Source: an uncultured Algoriphagus sp. (GTDB lineage Bacteria > Bacteroidota > Bacteroidia > Cytophagales > Cyclobacteriaceae). From it: 52,810 bases of DNA. A model generated the notes under the pieces. The model did not search any database. It was not told the DNA's origin and saw only the letters and a list, made by a program, of their open reading frames with translations. The stretch is taken from contig CAJBER010000206.1 of NCBI GenBank assembly GCA_903952135.1, positions 1 to 52,810 of the forward strand. Direction: 5' to 3'. Position numbers and translations under genes: made by a program. Shown here one piece after another: positions 8,985-17,428 of this stretch. Every line of letters starts with the position of its first letter. Within the stretch, counting starts at the first letter, position 1.

Positions 8985-9806
8985 TCAAAAGGTTTTCAAG
9001 CGGCCAACAAGTACTCCATTCACATAGTTTGCTTCGCTATAGATACACCCTGATTCGGCATAGGTAAGCACTGTGCCGTTGATTATCCCATTGGTGTAGG
9101 GCGTCACCGAAGAAACCCATCCGGCAGGATTTGGAGGGCTTATTTGAGAAAGGTCGCATAAGCGCCCGGTATATTGCACTTTCAGGCCCCCACAAGTTTG
9201 AAATGGATGGTGAAATTTGAGCCACTCTCCTTCTTTTTTACCCTTTAGGTAGTGCCCCGCTTCCTTGATCATTCCATCAGAGTAAAAATATTCCCAAAGA
9301 CCTACCGGTTTTTTATCACTCAACTTGCCTTTCGCATAGACTTCATAAAACTTGGCCTTCCAGGCTAATCCGGGGGTTTCGCTTTGAAAATCAAAGAGCA
9401 ATAGGTGGTCACTCTTGGACAGTTTTTCCCACTTTTTATTTCCAGAACAATAGTTGGTTTGGTAATACGGGAAATCCAAACTCGTATTGGCCACAATAAA
9501 GTAAGAAGTGCCAGGATAAAAATAGAGCGAACAATAATCCCAATCATACCCAAATTCAATATCCACGGTTTCCGATTTGGGAGTTCCACTAATCAATTCA
9601 TCAATGAAAAAAGTGGCCACATAGCGGTACCCTATATTGGGGAAAAACTCCGTCCGCTTCGTAATAAGATGCCCTTTAAACAACAGATCTGCTTCAACCA
9701 AATGTCGAATGGTTAAGTCATCACCTGGATAACAACCACATTCCGAAGCCCTTCCAAAAAACGGGTTCAAAAAGAAAACGAAGAAAAGAAGGATCCCTAG
9801 TTTCAT
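8985..9806 (-). CDS. Secreted protein with NTR/TIMP-like N-terminus and MORN-like repeats
   Basis: A 273-residue protein with a signal peptide (MKLGILLFFVFFLNPFFGRA) followed by a Cys-rich CGCYPGDDLTIRHLVEADLLFKGHL. That pattern, a CxC start then a strand in which something is described as a source of KGHL/FIGKV-type residues, resembles bacterial netrin/TIMP-like modules. The C-terminal half has repeated motifs of the MORN/YwqK type: PVGLWEYFYSDGMIKEAG, LKGKKEGEWLKFH, and a final INGTVLTYAESGCIYSEANY. No catalytic motif is seen. The function is unknown; a surface or periplasmic binding protein is the most that can be inferred. Confidence 0.6.
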   Translation of the reverse strand: MKLGILLFFVFFLNPFFGRASECGCYPGDDLTIRHLVEADLLFKGHLITKRTEFFPNIGYRYVATFFIDELISGTPKSETVDIEFGYDWDYCSLYFYPGTSYFIVANTSLDFPYYQTNYCSGNKKWEKLSKSDHLLLFDFQSETPGLAWKAKFYEVYAKGKLSDKKPVGLWEYFYSDGMIKEAGHYLKGKKEGEWLKFHHPFQTCGGLKVQYTGRLCDLSQISPPNPAGWVSSVTPYTNGIINGTVLTYAESGCIYSEANYVNGVLVGRLKTF

Positions 9807-9987
9807 CTGTTTGCGGCTACACGTGCTTATTTACTTGGTATTTACTATGATACCTGGCCAATTCCTGAAAAGCCCCATTCTGATTACCAATCTAATAGTA
9901 AAAAAGGTGAATTTTTCTTCTCTCAAAAAATTACCAAATTTTTAGGAAGAAGGAAAACACTTTAATTAAACAGGCTGTTAGCTCCCT

Positions 9988-11430
9988 ATGAAGTACGATA
10001 GGATTTTAGTTTGGTTTAGAAATGATTTGAGGCTGGGGGACAACGAAACCTTAACACGTGCCATCCAACAGGGAAAGAAAATCATCCCAGTTTACTGCTT
10101 TGATTCCAGGCAATTCAAAAGCACCTCTTTAGGATTCGCCAAAACCGGGGCTTTTCGAGCCCAGTTTCTACTGGAAAGTGTGGCTGACCTTCGACAATCC
10201 TTTCAAAAAATAGGGGGTGACTTGGTCATTTTAAAGGGGAACCCAGAACAGGCTGTCCCGGAATTTGCCAAGCAACTTGGCGCCACTGCCATCTATTTCT
10301 CAAAGGAAGTTGCGGCTGAGGAGCGACAAGTAGACAAGGCCCTGGAGGAAAATGCCTTTTCTCAAGGGATCGCCTGCGAAAGTTTCTGGCAGAGCACCCT
10401 TTACCACAAGGATGATTTGCCTTTTCCAATTCGGCAAACACCTGAAGTGTTTACTCAATTCCGAAAAGAGGTTGAAAAGGGATGCAAAATCCGTCCCTCA
10501 TTTCCTTCCCCTAAACAAATTTCATATCCTGGGAAAGCAGTAATTCCTGATGCAGGAGAATTGCTCCCCTTAACCACATACGGACTGGAGTACCGCAAGC
10601 AAGCGCAACAATCGTGGTTGTACGTTCGCGGGGGAGAATCTGCTGCGCAAGAGCGGCTCCAGTCCTATTTTTGGGAAAAAGACCTCCTCAAAAACTACAA
10701 ACAAACACGCAACGGGCTAATCGGTATGGACTACAGCTCCAAACTGTCTCCCTGGCTTGCGCTCGGCTGCATTTCCCCTCGCAGCATCTACGAAGAAGTG
10801 AAGCGGTACGAGAAAGAGCGTGTCAAAAACGACAGCACCTATTGGCTGGTCTTTGAGTTGATTTGGCGGGATTACTTCCGATTGATTGCCAAAAAGCATG
10901 GCATCAAGATCTTTAGCCTAGGCGGAATCCGAAATCAGCAGGATGCCTGGAGGCGGGATAAAGACCTCTTTGAAGCCTGGAAATCTGGGCAGACAGGAGT
11001 GCCTTTTGTGGATGCCAACATGCGGGAACTGAATGCCACCGGATTTATGTCCAACCGAGGGAGGCAGTTAGTCGCCAGTTTTCTAGTCAATGACCTCGGT
11101 ATCGACTGGACCTGGGGAGCGCGCTACTTTGAAAGCCTGTTGGTGGATTACGATGTGTGCTCCAACTGGGGCAACTGGATGTATGTAGGCGGAGTAGGCA
11201 ATGATCCTCGAGAAAATCGCTACTTCAACATCCTGCGTCAGGCCAGTACCTATGACAAAAAAGGAGACTTTGTACGGCTCTGGATTCCTGAGCTTCAGGC
11301 CATTTCGGGATTTGACATCCACCAACCCTGGGAGTTATCCACCGCCACGTTGCGAAACTTGAAAATTCAATTGGGGCATAGTTATCCACACGCCTTGGGT
11401 AAAATCCCTGCTTTGGAAAAGGCGTATTGA
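9988..11430 (+). CDS. DASH-type cryptochrome / DNA photolyase family protein
   Basis: A 480-residue flavoprotein. The N-terminal alpha/beta photolyase domain opens with VWFRNDLRLGDNETL and includes GDLVILKGNPEQAVPEFAK. The C-terminal FAD-binding domain has TRNGLIGMDYSSKLSPWLALGCISPRSIY, WRDYFRLIAKKHG, and ATGFMSNRGRQLVASFLVNDLGIDWTWGARYFE followed by DYDVCSNWGNWMYVGGVGNDPR. The RQLVASFLVNDLGIDWRxGAxxFE and SNWGNW patterns are those of the Cry-DASH branch rather than class I CPD photolyases. Family members repair CPD lesions in single-stranded DNA with light, and may also signal. The gene stands alone, with no folate-synthesis or regulator gene nearby. Confidence 0.88.
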   Translation: MKYDRILVWFRNDLRLGDNETLTRAIQQGKKIIPVYCFDSRQFKSTSLGFAKTGAFRAQFLLESVADLRQSFQKIGGDLVILKGNPEQAVPEFAKQLGATAIYFSKEVAAEERQVDKALEENAFSQGIACESFWQSTLYHKDDLPFPIRQTPEVFTQFRKEVEKGCKIRPSFPSPKQISYPGKAVIPDAGELLPLTTYGLEYRKQAQQSWLYVRGGESAAQERLQSYFWEKDLLKNYKQTRNGLIGMDYSSKLSPWLALGCISPRSIYEEVKRYEKERVKNDSTYWLVFELIWRDYFRLIAKKHGIKIFSLGGIRNQQDAWRRDKDLFEAWKSGQTGVPFVDANMRELNATGFMSNRGRQLVASFLVNDLGIDWTWGARYFESLLVDYDVCSNWGNWMYVGGVGNDPRENRYFNILRQASTYDKKGDFVRLWIPELQAISGFDIHQPWELSTATLRNLKIQLGHSYPHALGKIPALEKAY

Positions 11431-11442
11431 GCTCCTAGTAGA

Positions 11443-11548
11443 ATTGCGGATAATCGTATCGGTTTTTTTTAAGCCCTTTGCGCCTTTCCCCCTTTGCGTG
11501 AAAATAGTCTCGCAAAGACGCGAAGCCTGCCTACGGTAGGTAGGCCGC
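11443..11548. repeat. Intergenic repeat cluster with palindromes
   Basis: Within the gap between photolyase and lipoprotein genes lie: ATTGCGGATAATC (11444-11456), also present near 28405-28417; an inverted CTTTGCG (11492-11498) / CGCAAAG (11511-11517); and a GCCTGCCTAC/GTAGGTAGGC palindrome (11525-11545) of a type found in several other gaps. No gene was recognised between 11431 and 11720. Confidence 0.55.
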
Positions 11549-11720
11549 AAAGAAATAAATGCTTAGCTTGATTTATTTACACCCTAGCGCTAATGGTTTA
11601 AACGAATATCTGCAGAGTTATAACTCCTTCAAAGCTACAGATAGGATTTAGGTATATCTCTTTTTCTCCCCCTAGACCCATTCTGATCAATTTCCTGAGG
11701 TCGGGAAGACGATAACATTC

Positions 11721-12953
11721 TTAGTAGCTCAACTTATACCTACTCAAATTCGGTACAATCTGTTTCTTTCTTTTCAGTTCCCGTTGGTACAGGTACTCTC
11801 CCAATTCTGCAAAGAAGGGTAATCCCACCTCATCCGTCTCGTACTTGTCGTCGTTGAGAACTTGGTCCTCATTTACGTAGATAATAGCGGATACAAAAAA
11901 CTCCACCCCGGTTTCAAAATCCACAAAATACCCTCCATCAATCAGGTGCCCATAGGACCAGCCGGTCTTGTTGAATACCCGGAAGCGGGTTGGAATCGGG
12001 GCTTTGTCTGTTCCAAACTTGAAAAACTTGGAGTAGCTGTCGTAAAATTCAGTGGTATCGTAACCGGGATAATCACTTTCTCGAGGCAGCATACTCATGT
12101 ACTTGAGCACAAAATTCCGATGCTCCTCATTTAAATTAAACCGTTCGATCCCAACAAAGGCCTCGGGAAAAATGGTCCGCTGTACAACGCGATGTAAGTC
12201 TGTAAGGGAAAACTTGTTCTTGTAAGAAAAGTCCATCCCCTCCTGAATCAAGGTGTCATTCCTATAATGGGCTCGGCCCAACTTCGGATACCCCGGGACC
12301 ACATAGACACTATCGGACTGCCGAGCAGGGATTTCCAAAATTGTCTTCCCAGAGCTATCCAGAAATCGAATCGGGTTAAAGTGCCGGTTTTCTTCGGCAG
12401 AAATGGGGAAACTCAACCGCTGCGTAATCACCGAATTCGCTAGCCCTTTTTCCCTCAACTTCGTATTGATGTAATCCATCCCCAGCAACTCATACAATCT
12501 GTTGGAGGCATCGTTATCGGAGACAAGCAGGATTTTTTTGATGTAGTGCCCGATGCTTGGCAGGCCATTTTGAGCCGTGGAATCGGACCAAGCAGGTAGT
12601 TGGGAAGGGCGAACTGAGTCGGTCAGCATAGTGGTCTCCAACGTCAATCCTTCTAGTTGCTGCTCCTCCAGCCATTCTAAAGCCAAAAGGACAATGGGTA
12701 ACTTTACTGTAGAGGCTGGATAGAAATACCTCGAATCATCCACGTTGTAGGGGTAGGTAGTAAACAGGGGGTTGCCGTGCTCGTTGCGGTCGATTTGCGT
12801 ATACAGTATCTGAACCTGGTACTTGGCGGTATCGGCAAGCACCTTTTGCAAAGTTGGGTAATCTTCCAATCCCTCCTCAAAGGGTATCGGAGGATCAAAA
12901 TTACAAGCAAGAAAGATGAAAGTAACAAGAAGGGAAAACAGGTAATTTTTCAT
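11721..12953 (-). CDS. Lipoprotein serine hydrolase, class A beta-lactamase fold
   Basis: A 410-residue lipoprotein: the signal ends in a lipobox FLACN, with the cysteine at residue 16. The active-site motifs of penicillin-recognising enzymes are present in order: STVK within YPASTVKLP (SxxK), SDN within LVSDNDASN, and KTG within FNKTGWSYG. This set belongs to PF13354-like class A enzymes. Length exceeds classical beta-lactamases (about 290) owing to an insertion between SDN and KTG, so resistance activity should not be assumed; peptidase or esterase activity is equally possible. Its ATG overlaps the TGA of the upstream PLP-enzyme gene (ATGA), which implies translational coupling. It is third in a VOC, PLP-enzyme, lipoprotein operon. 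Confidence 0.82.
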   Translation of the reverse strand: MKNYLFSLLVTFIFLACNFDPPIPFEEGLEDYPTLQKVLADTAKYQVQILYTQIDRNEHGNPLFTTYPYNVDDSRYFYPASTVKLPIVLLALEWLEEQQLEGLTLETTMLTDSVRPSQLPAWSDSTAQNGLPSIGHYIKKILLVSDNDASNRLYELLGMDYINTKLREKGLANSVITQRLSFPISAEENRHFNPIRFLDSSGKTILEIPARQSDSVYVVPGYPKLGRAHYRNDTLIQEGMDFSYKNKFSLTDLHRVVQRTIFPEAFVGIERFNLNEEHRNFVLKYMSMLPRESDYPGYDTTEFYDSYSKFFKFGTDKAPIPTRFRVFNKTGWSYGHLIDGGYFVDFETGVEFFVSAIIYVNEDQVLNDDKYETDEVGLPFFAELGEYLYQRELKRKKQIVPNLSRYKLSY

Positions 12954-14014
12954 AGAGACCCGGCGAGATGAACTAGAAATTGGGATAAAGCATTTACCTC
13001 CTCCTTGGAATGACTGGCGGAAAGGACCACGCGATTGACTTTGGGACTACTTGCAGAAGGATAGGAAAAAGAAGAGGTGATGTACCCCTGCTCCTGCAAG
13101 TTGTCGGCCCAAGAATCCAGTGAGTACACGAATACTGGAAAGTTTGGGTTCCCTGCAATTTGCGGGAGATCCCTGCTTTGTAGGTAAAAAAAGGAAGTTA
13201 GTTCCTTTAACTTTCGCTGCTGCGCATGCAAAAGTTCCTGTGCATCCAAAAAACCTTGAAGCAAGGCAGGAGCAGGAGGAGAAGCTCCTACAAAAATGGA
13301 CTGGGATTTGACCCCTTGAATCAAATCCTCTGCGCCCAATACGATTCCTCCGGGAGTGGCCAAGCCCTTGCCCAAGGAGCCAGAAACAACGAGTTGAATC
13401 CGGTCCTGCTTCCATTGGGAATAGGTGCCAAAAAGGGAATCGCCCAATACCCCAAAAGCATGGCTATCGTCAATCAATAGTATCACCTCGTGCTTTGCAG
13501 CAATCGAAGCAACCCAATCGTAGGCATGAATTTCTGCTTTGAGCGGATCTACTGCATTGCCAAGGATCAAGATTTTCTGTGATGGCAAGCGAGAAGACCG
13601 CTCCAAACAGGCTTGTGTCCATTGGGGAAAACTCAGAGAGGAATCTGCTTGAACGCCCGAAGGCAAGATCGCAGGATGGGTATCCGGTGCCGCCCAGCAT
13701 TGATCTGCTTTGGGGAAAAGGTATTGGCTGGCAGCGATGCCCGCCAAGTAACCCGAACTGAATAATGCGCTGCTTTCTGCCCCTGCCTGATTTGAAAAGA
13801 ACTCCTCAAACGCATCGTAGATCGCAAGGCGCACATTGTTGGTTCGACTGAGCCCATGGTGCGTGCCCCACTTTTGTACATTACTTTCCACAATTCGCAT
13901 ATAGGCCTCCAAACTATCCAATCCTAGGTAAGAAGTTCCGTTAAAGAAAAGGCATTCCTTCCCTTCCAGCAGAAGCTTTTTTCCAAGGCGAGCAGATAGG
14001 GCTAGCGGGTTCAC
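12950..14014 (-). CDS. PLP-dependent aminotransferase class I/II, alpha-oxoamine-synthase-like
   Basis: A 354-residue fold-type I PLP enzyme. Features of the alpha-oxoamine synthase group (8-amino-7-oxononanoate synthase, 2-amino-3-ketobutyrate ligase) are visible: FNGTSYLGL near the N-terminus, WGTHHGLSRTNN, the histidine motif IDDSHAFGVLG, and the PLP-lysine region SGSLGKGLATPGG. It is somewhat shorter than typical AONS (about 385 aa), and no bioF/bioD neighbours are present, so biotin synthesis is not supported. It lies 5 nt after the VOC gene and overlaps the lipoprotein gene by 4 nt, so the three are almost surely co-transcribed. Substrate unknown. Confidence 0.82.
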   Translation of the reverse strand: MNPLALSARLGKKLLLEGKECLFFNGTSYLGLDSLEAYMRIVESNVQKWGTHHGLSRTNNVRLAIYDAFEEFFSNQAGAESSALFSSGYLAGIAASQYLFPKADQCWAAPDTHPAILPSGVQADSSLSFPQWTQACLERSSRLPSQKILILGNAVDPLKAEIHAYDWVASIAAKHEVILLIDDSHAFGVLGDSLFGTYSQWKQDRIQLVVSGSLGKGLATPGGIVLGAEDLIQGVKSQSIFVGASPPAPALLQGFLDAQELLHAQQRKLKELTSFFYLQSRDLPQIAGNPNFPVFVYSLDSWADNLQEQGYITSSFSYPSASSPKVNRVVLSASHSKEEVNALSQFLVHLAGSL

Positions 14015-14019
14015 GAAAT

Positions 14020-14442
14020 TTACTTGGCAAAAATCTGGGTAGGATCTTGGAAGGACTTAAACTCAAGGGCATTGCCACAGGGGTCCAAGAAAAACATGGT
14101 GGCCTGCTCGCCTACTTCACCCTTGAATCGAATGTAGGGTTCAATGACAAATTCAATACCGTGGGCTTTTAACTTGTCTGCGAGGTCGTGCCATTCCTCC
14201 CAACCGAGAATAGCTCCGAAGTGACGTACAGGAACATTTTTTCCATCCACCTCGTTGGTTTTGGCGCTGGCAAGTTCATCCGGCTTGATGTGTGCGGATA
14301 GCTGGTGACCAAAGAAGTTGAAGTCAATCCACTTGTCGGTGCTCCGACCAATGTCACAACCCAGTAGATTGCCGTAAAATTGGCGGGTTTCTTCGATGTC
14401 ACGAATAGGAAAAGCGAGGTGAAAAGGTTTAAATTCAGCCAT
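14020..14442 (-). CDS. VOC family (glyoxalase/bleomycin-resistance fold) protein
   Basis: A 140-residue protein with paired beta-alpha-beta-beta-beta modules: [23 protein letters not shown] at the N-terminus and a C-terminal half ending [15 protein letters not shown]. The histidine at residue 8, a mid-protein histidine (PVRHFGAIL) and the glutamate in NALEFK are in positions that bind metal in VOC enzymes. It is the first gene of the three-gene minus-strand operon. Could be a dioxygenase-like, lyase or epimerase member; sequence alone does not decide. Confidence 0.85.
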   Translation of the reverse strand: MAEFKPFHLAFPIRDIEETRQFYGNLLGCDIGRSTDKWIDFNFFGHQLSAHIKPDELASAKTNEVDGKNVPVRHFGAILGWEEWHDLADKLKAHGIEFVIEPYIRFKGEVGEQATMFFLDPCGNALEFKSFQDPTQIFAK

Positions 14443-14500
14443 AATGATTAGTTTCGTGGGGTGATGTGTTCAGGGCATGTTGATTTTTCTCCCCTAATAT

Positions 14501-15400
14501 ATGGCAAAAAAGAAAACAGTTTCATTGGTTTTGAGCAGCGGCGGCGCAAGAGGACTGGCGCATATAGGCGTGATCGAAGAGCTCGAGCACAGAGGATATA
14601 CAATAGCTGAGATTGCGGGCTGCTCCGCAGGAGCTTTAGTTGGAGGCATGTACGCCGCGGGCAAGCTTCCCGAGTTCAAAGATTGGATCTGCAATTTGGA
14701 CCGCGTGGATGTGTTTTCCTTGATGGATTTTACTTTTTCAAGCCGTGGATTTATCAAGGGAGAAAAGGTATACCAAGCCCTAAAACGAGTCGTTCCAGAC
14801 CAAAACATTGAAGAATTGTCCATCCGATTTTCCTGCAATGCGGTAGATGTCAACTCAGGAAAGGAGCATGTATTTACTCAAGGAAGTTTATACAAAGCCA
14901 TCCGTGCCTCGGGGAGCATCCCCTCCGTTTTTATCCCTGCCAAGGCAGAAAAGCAGCATTTTATCGATGGAGGCGTATTGAACCCTGTTCCCATCTCCCT
15001 GATTTCAGATCCACATGCCCATGCCATAGTCGTGGTAGATACAAATGCATTGGAAGAACATTACCTCGATCAGCCCAGCAAGCCCTCCAGGAGGCCCCAG
15101 GGACTTGCCCTGCCCAGCTGGGTGAAGGATTACCAAGGCAAAATGAAAACCAATTTTCCGAAAGACAGGAAAAAAGACCCCCAACGAACCTATTCAGCTT
15201 TGGAGCTCGTCAACCGTTCCTTTGACCTGCTGCAAGACCGCTATTGCCAATTGCTTTTGGAAAACTATCCGGTGGATGCCCAAATCAAAATTGCAAGAAA
15301 GCAATGCGGAACGCTGGAATTTCACCGTGCCGCCGAATTGATTGAAGTTGGCCGAATCAAGACTGCAGCAGCCTTAGATCTTATGGAACATGGAAATTGA
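14501..15400 (+). CDS. Patatin-like phospholipase family protein
   Basis: A 299-residue cytoplasmic-looking protein without signal peptide. It shows the patatin hallmarks: the oxyanion-hole GGARGLAHIG (residues 14-23), the nucleophile elbow GCSAG (Ser in GxSxG, about residue 43), and the DGG catalytic aspartate in FIDGGVLNPVP. These form a Ser-Asp dyad that hydrolyses acyl esters of lipids. It is shorter than the outer-membrane patatin family of Bacteroidota, which carries a C-terminal barrel. The stop codon overlaps the start of the methyltransferase gene by 11 nt. Confidence 0.88.
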   Translation: MAKKKTVSLVLSSGGARGLAHIGVIEELEHRGYTIAEIAGCSAGALVGGMYAAGKLPEFKDWICNLDRVDVFSLMDFTFSSRGFIKGEKVYQALKRVVPDQNIEELSIRFSCNAVDVNSGKEHVFTQGSLYKAIRASGSIPSVFIPAKAEKQHFIDGGVLNPVPISLISDPHAHAIVVVDTNALEEHYLDQPSKPSRRPQGLALPSWVKDYQGKMKTNFPKDRKKDPQRTYSALELVNRSFDLLQDRYCQLLLENYPVDAQIKIARKQCGTLEFHRAAELIEVGRIKTAAALDLMEHGN

Positions 15401-16007
15401 CGAACTCAATCGCCTCCTAGGCAATGTGGATAACTACCTTTTGGATCAACTCCTAAAAGGGCGATTTACCAAGGACATGAAAATCTTGGATGTGGGCTGT
15501 GGTGAGGGCCGAAATTCCGTGTATTTCCTTCAAAAAAACTATTCCATTTTTGGTATCGACCCAAATGAGGTAGCCATCCAGTATTGCCGCTACTTGGCAA
15601 AAAGTATTCAGCCCCAAACAGACATTCACCGCTTTCAAATCGGCGATGGGGCGGCGATTCCTTTTCATGCAGCCGCCTTTGATGCGGTGATTAGTTCGGC
15701 CGTGCTCCACTTTGCGGAGGGGCATGCCCATTTTTGGAAGATGATCTCTGAAATCCATCGCGTGCTCCAGCCTGGGGGAATTTTTTGGATGCGGATGTGC
15801 ACCGGCCTTGGCAATATCCTGGAAGAAAGTCAGGACCTAGGCGAGGGCAGATACGCCTTACCGGACGGATCCGAACGCTATGTATTGCTGCCAGATGGGC
15901 TGCAAGAACTTGAACGCGTTGGTTTCCGATTTCTTGAAGCCCCCAAGACGGTCCTGGTCTATGGGCAACGGGAGATGGGGGTTTTTCTGATGGAGAAAAT
16001 CGGGTAA
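15390..16007 (+). CDS. Class I SAM-dependent methyltransferase
   Basis: A 205-residue Rossmann-fold methyltransferase: motif I ILDVGCGEGRNSVYFL, acidic motif II FGIDPN, motif III/IV region FDAVISSAVLHF, and post-motif HRVLQPGGIFWMR. The architecture resembles Methyltransf_11 and tellurite-resistance TehB-like enzymes. The substrate is not recognisable. Its ATG at 15390 lies inside the 3' end of the patatin gene in another frame, so the two are co-transcribed and probably translationally coupled. It converges on eboF with a 12-nt gap. Confidence 0.85.
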   Translation: MEIDELNRLLGNVDNYLLDQLLKGRFTKDMKILDVGCGEGRNSVYFLQKNYSIFGIDPNEVAIQYCRYLAKSIQPQTDIHRFQIGDGAAIPFHAAAFDAVISSAVLHFAEGHAHFWKMISEIHRVLQPGGIFWMRMCTGLGNILEESQDLGEGRYALPDGSERYVLLPDGLQELERVGFRFLEAPKTVLVYGQREMGVFLMEKIG

Positions 16008-16019
16008 GAACTTTCTTAT

Positions 16020-17399
16020 TTAGTCCTTTTTACCCTGTACCGCCTTCACAATCAAGTCAAATACAGTGGTGGGAGCAATGCGTTCGGCATTGGAAAGTGA
16101 TGCTTCACAAACCAACAGGGGCTTGTCCAAATCCGATTCTGGGATACGCCCATGGGCTCCCTTGACCAAGGTGGCATCCAAGGGAATCACATCCATCAAG
16201 TAGCGAAAGCCGAGCTTTTTCTTGATGAGTTTGGTGCCCACCTTGAGCATAGGAATGGGGATCGCAGGGTCCATAATCAGTTCCACAGGATCGTAACCTG
16301 GCTTCCTGTGGATGTCCACACAGCGCGCGTAGTCTGGTGCTTTGGCATCGTCGAGCCAGAAGTAGTAGGTAAACCAGGAATCAGCATCCGACACCACCAC
16401 CAAATCCCCTGAACGGGCATGATCCAAATGTGCGTCTTTTTTCCCTTGGGCATCCAAAACTTTTTCCACACCTGGAATCGCTTCGAGGAGGGCTTTCACT
16501 TCAGAAAGTAGGGACTGGTCCTGCACATGCACATGCGCCACCTGATGATCTGCTACGGCAAACACTTTCGAGGTACCTGCATCGAGGGTTTCTAGACCCA
16601 GTTCATTTTTCACTTGAATCCAGCCCTTCTCTCTAAAAATTCGGTTGAGGTGGATCGGTTGAGTCACGGAAGTAATGCCGTATTCGGAAAGCAACAGCAC
16701 CTGCGTTCCTTGACTTTCAAAGTAGGTAATCAGGTCCTTTGCGAGGTCATCAATTTCACGTAGGTCTTTCCCAATCTTCGCAAAGTCAATCCCATACTTC
16801 TGCAAGGCATAATCCAAGTGGGGCAAGTAGATCAAGTTGAGTGTGGGAGAATGCCATTCATCTACCTTCTTGGCCGCCTCCGCTATCCAGCGGCTGGATG
16901 CGATGGTCGTCGCTGGCCCCCAAAAACTAAAGAGAGGGAAGGGGCCTAGCTCCGCTTGCAGGCGGTCCCGCAGCTCCATGGGTTGGCTATGGCAGTCAGG
17001 CAACTTGCGCCCATCCGCAGGGTACAGCGGCCTTGGAGTCACCGCAAAATCCGCCGTGCTGTACATGTTGTACCACCAAAACAGGTTGGCCACGGTAAAA
17101 CTCGGATCTTCTTTGCGCAGCAGGTCCCATACTTTTTCGCCTTGTACGAGCTTGTTGGACTGCCGCCAAAACTTGATTTCACACTCCTCCTCAAAGTACC
17201 AGCCGTTGCCGACAATGCCGTTATCTGTAGGCCACTTCCCCGTCAAATACACCGACTGAGCAGAGCAGGTCACTGCTGGAAGCACGGGCTCCACCACCGC
17301 TTGGTGCTTGGATGCAATCCATTGTTTCAAAAATGGGGTATGCTCTCCGATCACTCTGGGAGATAGCGCGACAATATCGAGGACAACGGTTTTTTTCAT
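16020..17399 (-). CDS. eboF: EboF-type nucleotide pyrophosphatase/phosphodiesterase family protein
   Basis: A 459-residue alkaline-phosphatase-superfamily protein, last gene of the ebo operon. The nucleophile region LPAVTCSAQSVYLTGKWP matches NPP-type phosphodiesterases (catalytic Thr at about residue 44), and later metal-ligand regions are PHLDYALQKYG and KGAHGRIPES. Where NPP enzymes usually have SDHG, this protein has SEYG (LLSEYGITSV), so one metal site may differ. There is no signal peptide, suggesting cytoplasmic action, unlike secreted NPPs. The name rests on operon context with eboA-E as much as on sequence. In cyanobacteria the ebo genes affect export of the scytonemin precursor; the metabolite here is unknown. 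Confidence 0.8.
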   Translation of the reverse strand: MKKTVVLDIVALSPRVIGEHTPFLKQWIASKHQAVVEPVLPAVTCSAQSVYLTGKWPTDNGIVGNGWYFEEECEIKFWRQSNKLVQGEKVWDLLRKEDPSFTVANLFWWYNMYSTADFAVTPRPLYPADGRKLPDCHSQPMELRDRLQAELGPFPLFSFWGPATTIASSRWIAEAAKKVDEWHSPTLNLIYLPHLDYALQKYGIDFAKIGKDLREIDDLAKDLITYFESQGTQVLLLSEYGITSVTQPIHLNRIFREKGWIQVKNELGLETLDAGTSKVFAVADHQVAHVHVQDQSLLSEVKALLEAIPGVEKVLDAQGKKDAHLDHARSGDLVVVSDADSWFTYYFWLDDAKAPDYARCVDIHRKPGYDPVELIMDPAIPIPMLKVGTKLIKKKLGFRYLMDVIPLDATLVKGAHGRIPESDLDKPLLVCEASLSNAERIAPTTVFDLIVKAVQGKKD

Positions 17400-17428
17400 G
17401 TTCTAAAAATGGAGAATACCTCGTTCAA

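Noticed and set aside
11721-12953. Classical beta-lactamase resistance gene
   Set aside because: It is a long lipoprotein with an insertion between the SDN and KTG motifs, and its family members mostly have unknown substrates.
12950-14014. Biotin synthesis gene bioF
   Set aside because: No other bio genes adjoin it and the neighbours are a VOC protein and a serine hydrolase.
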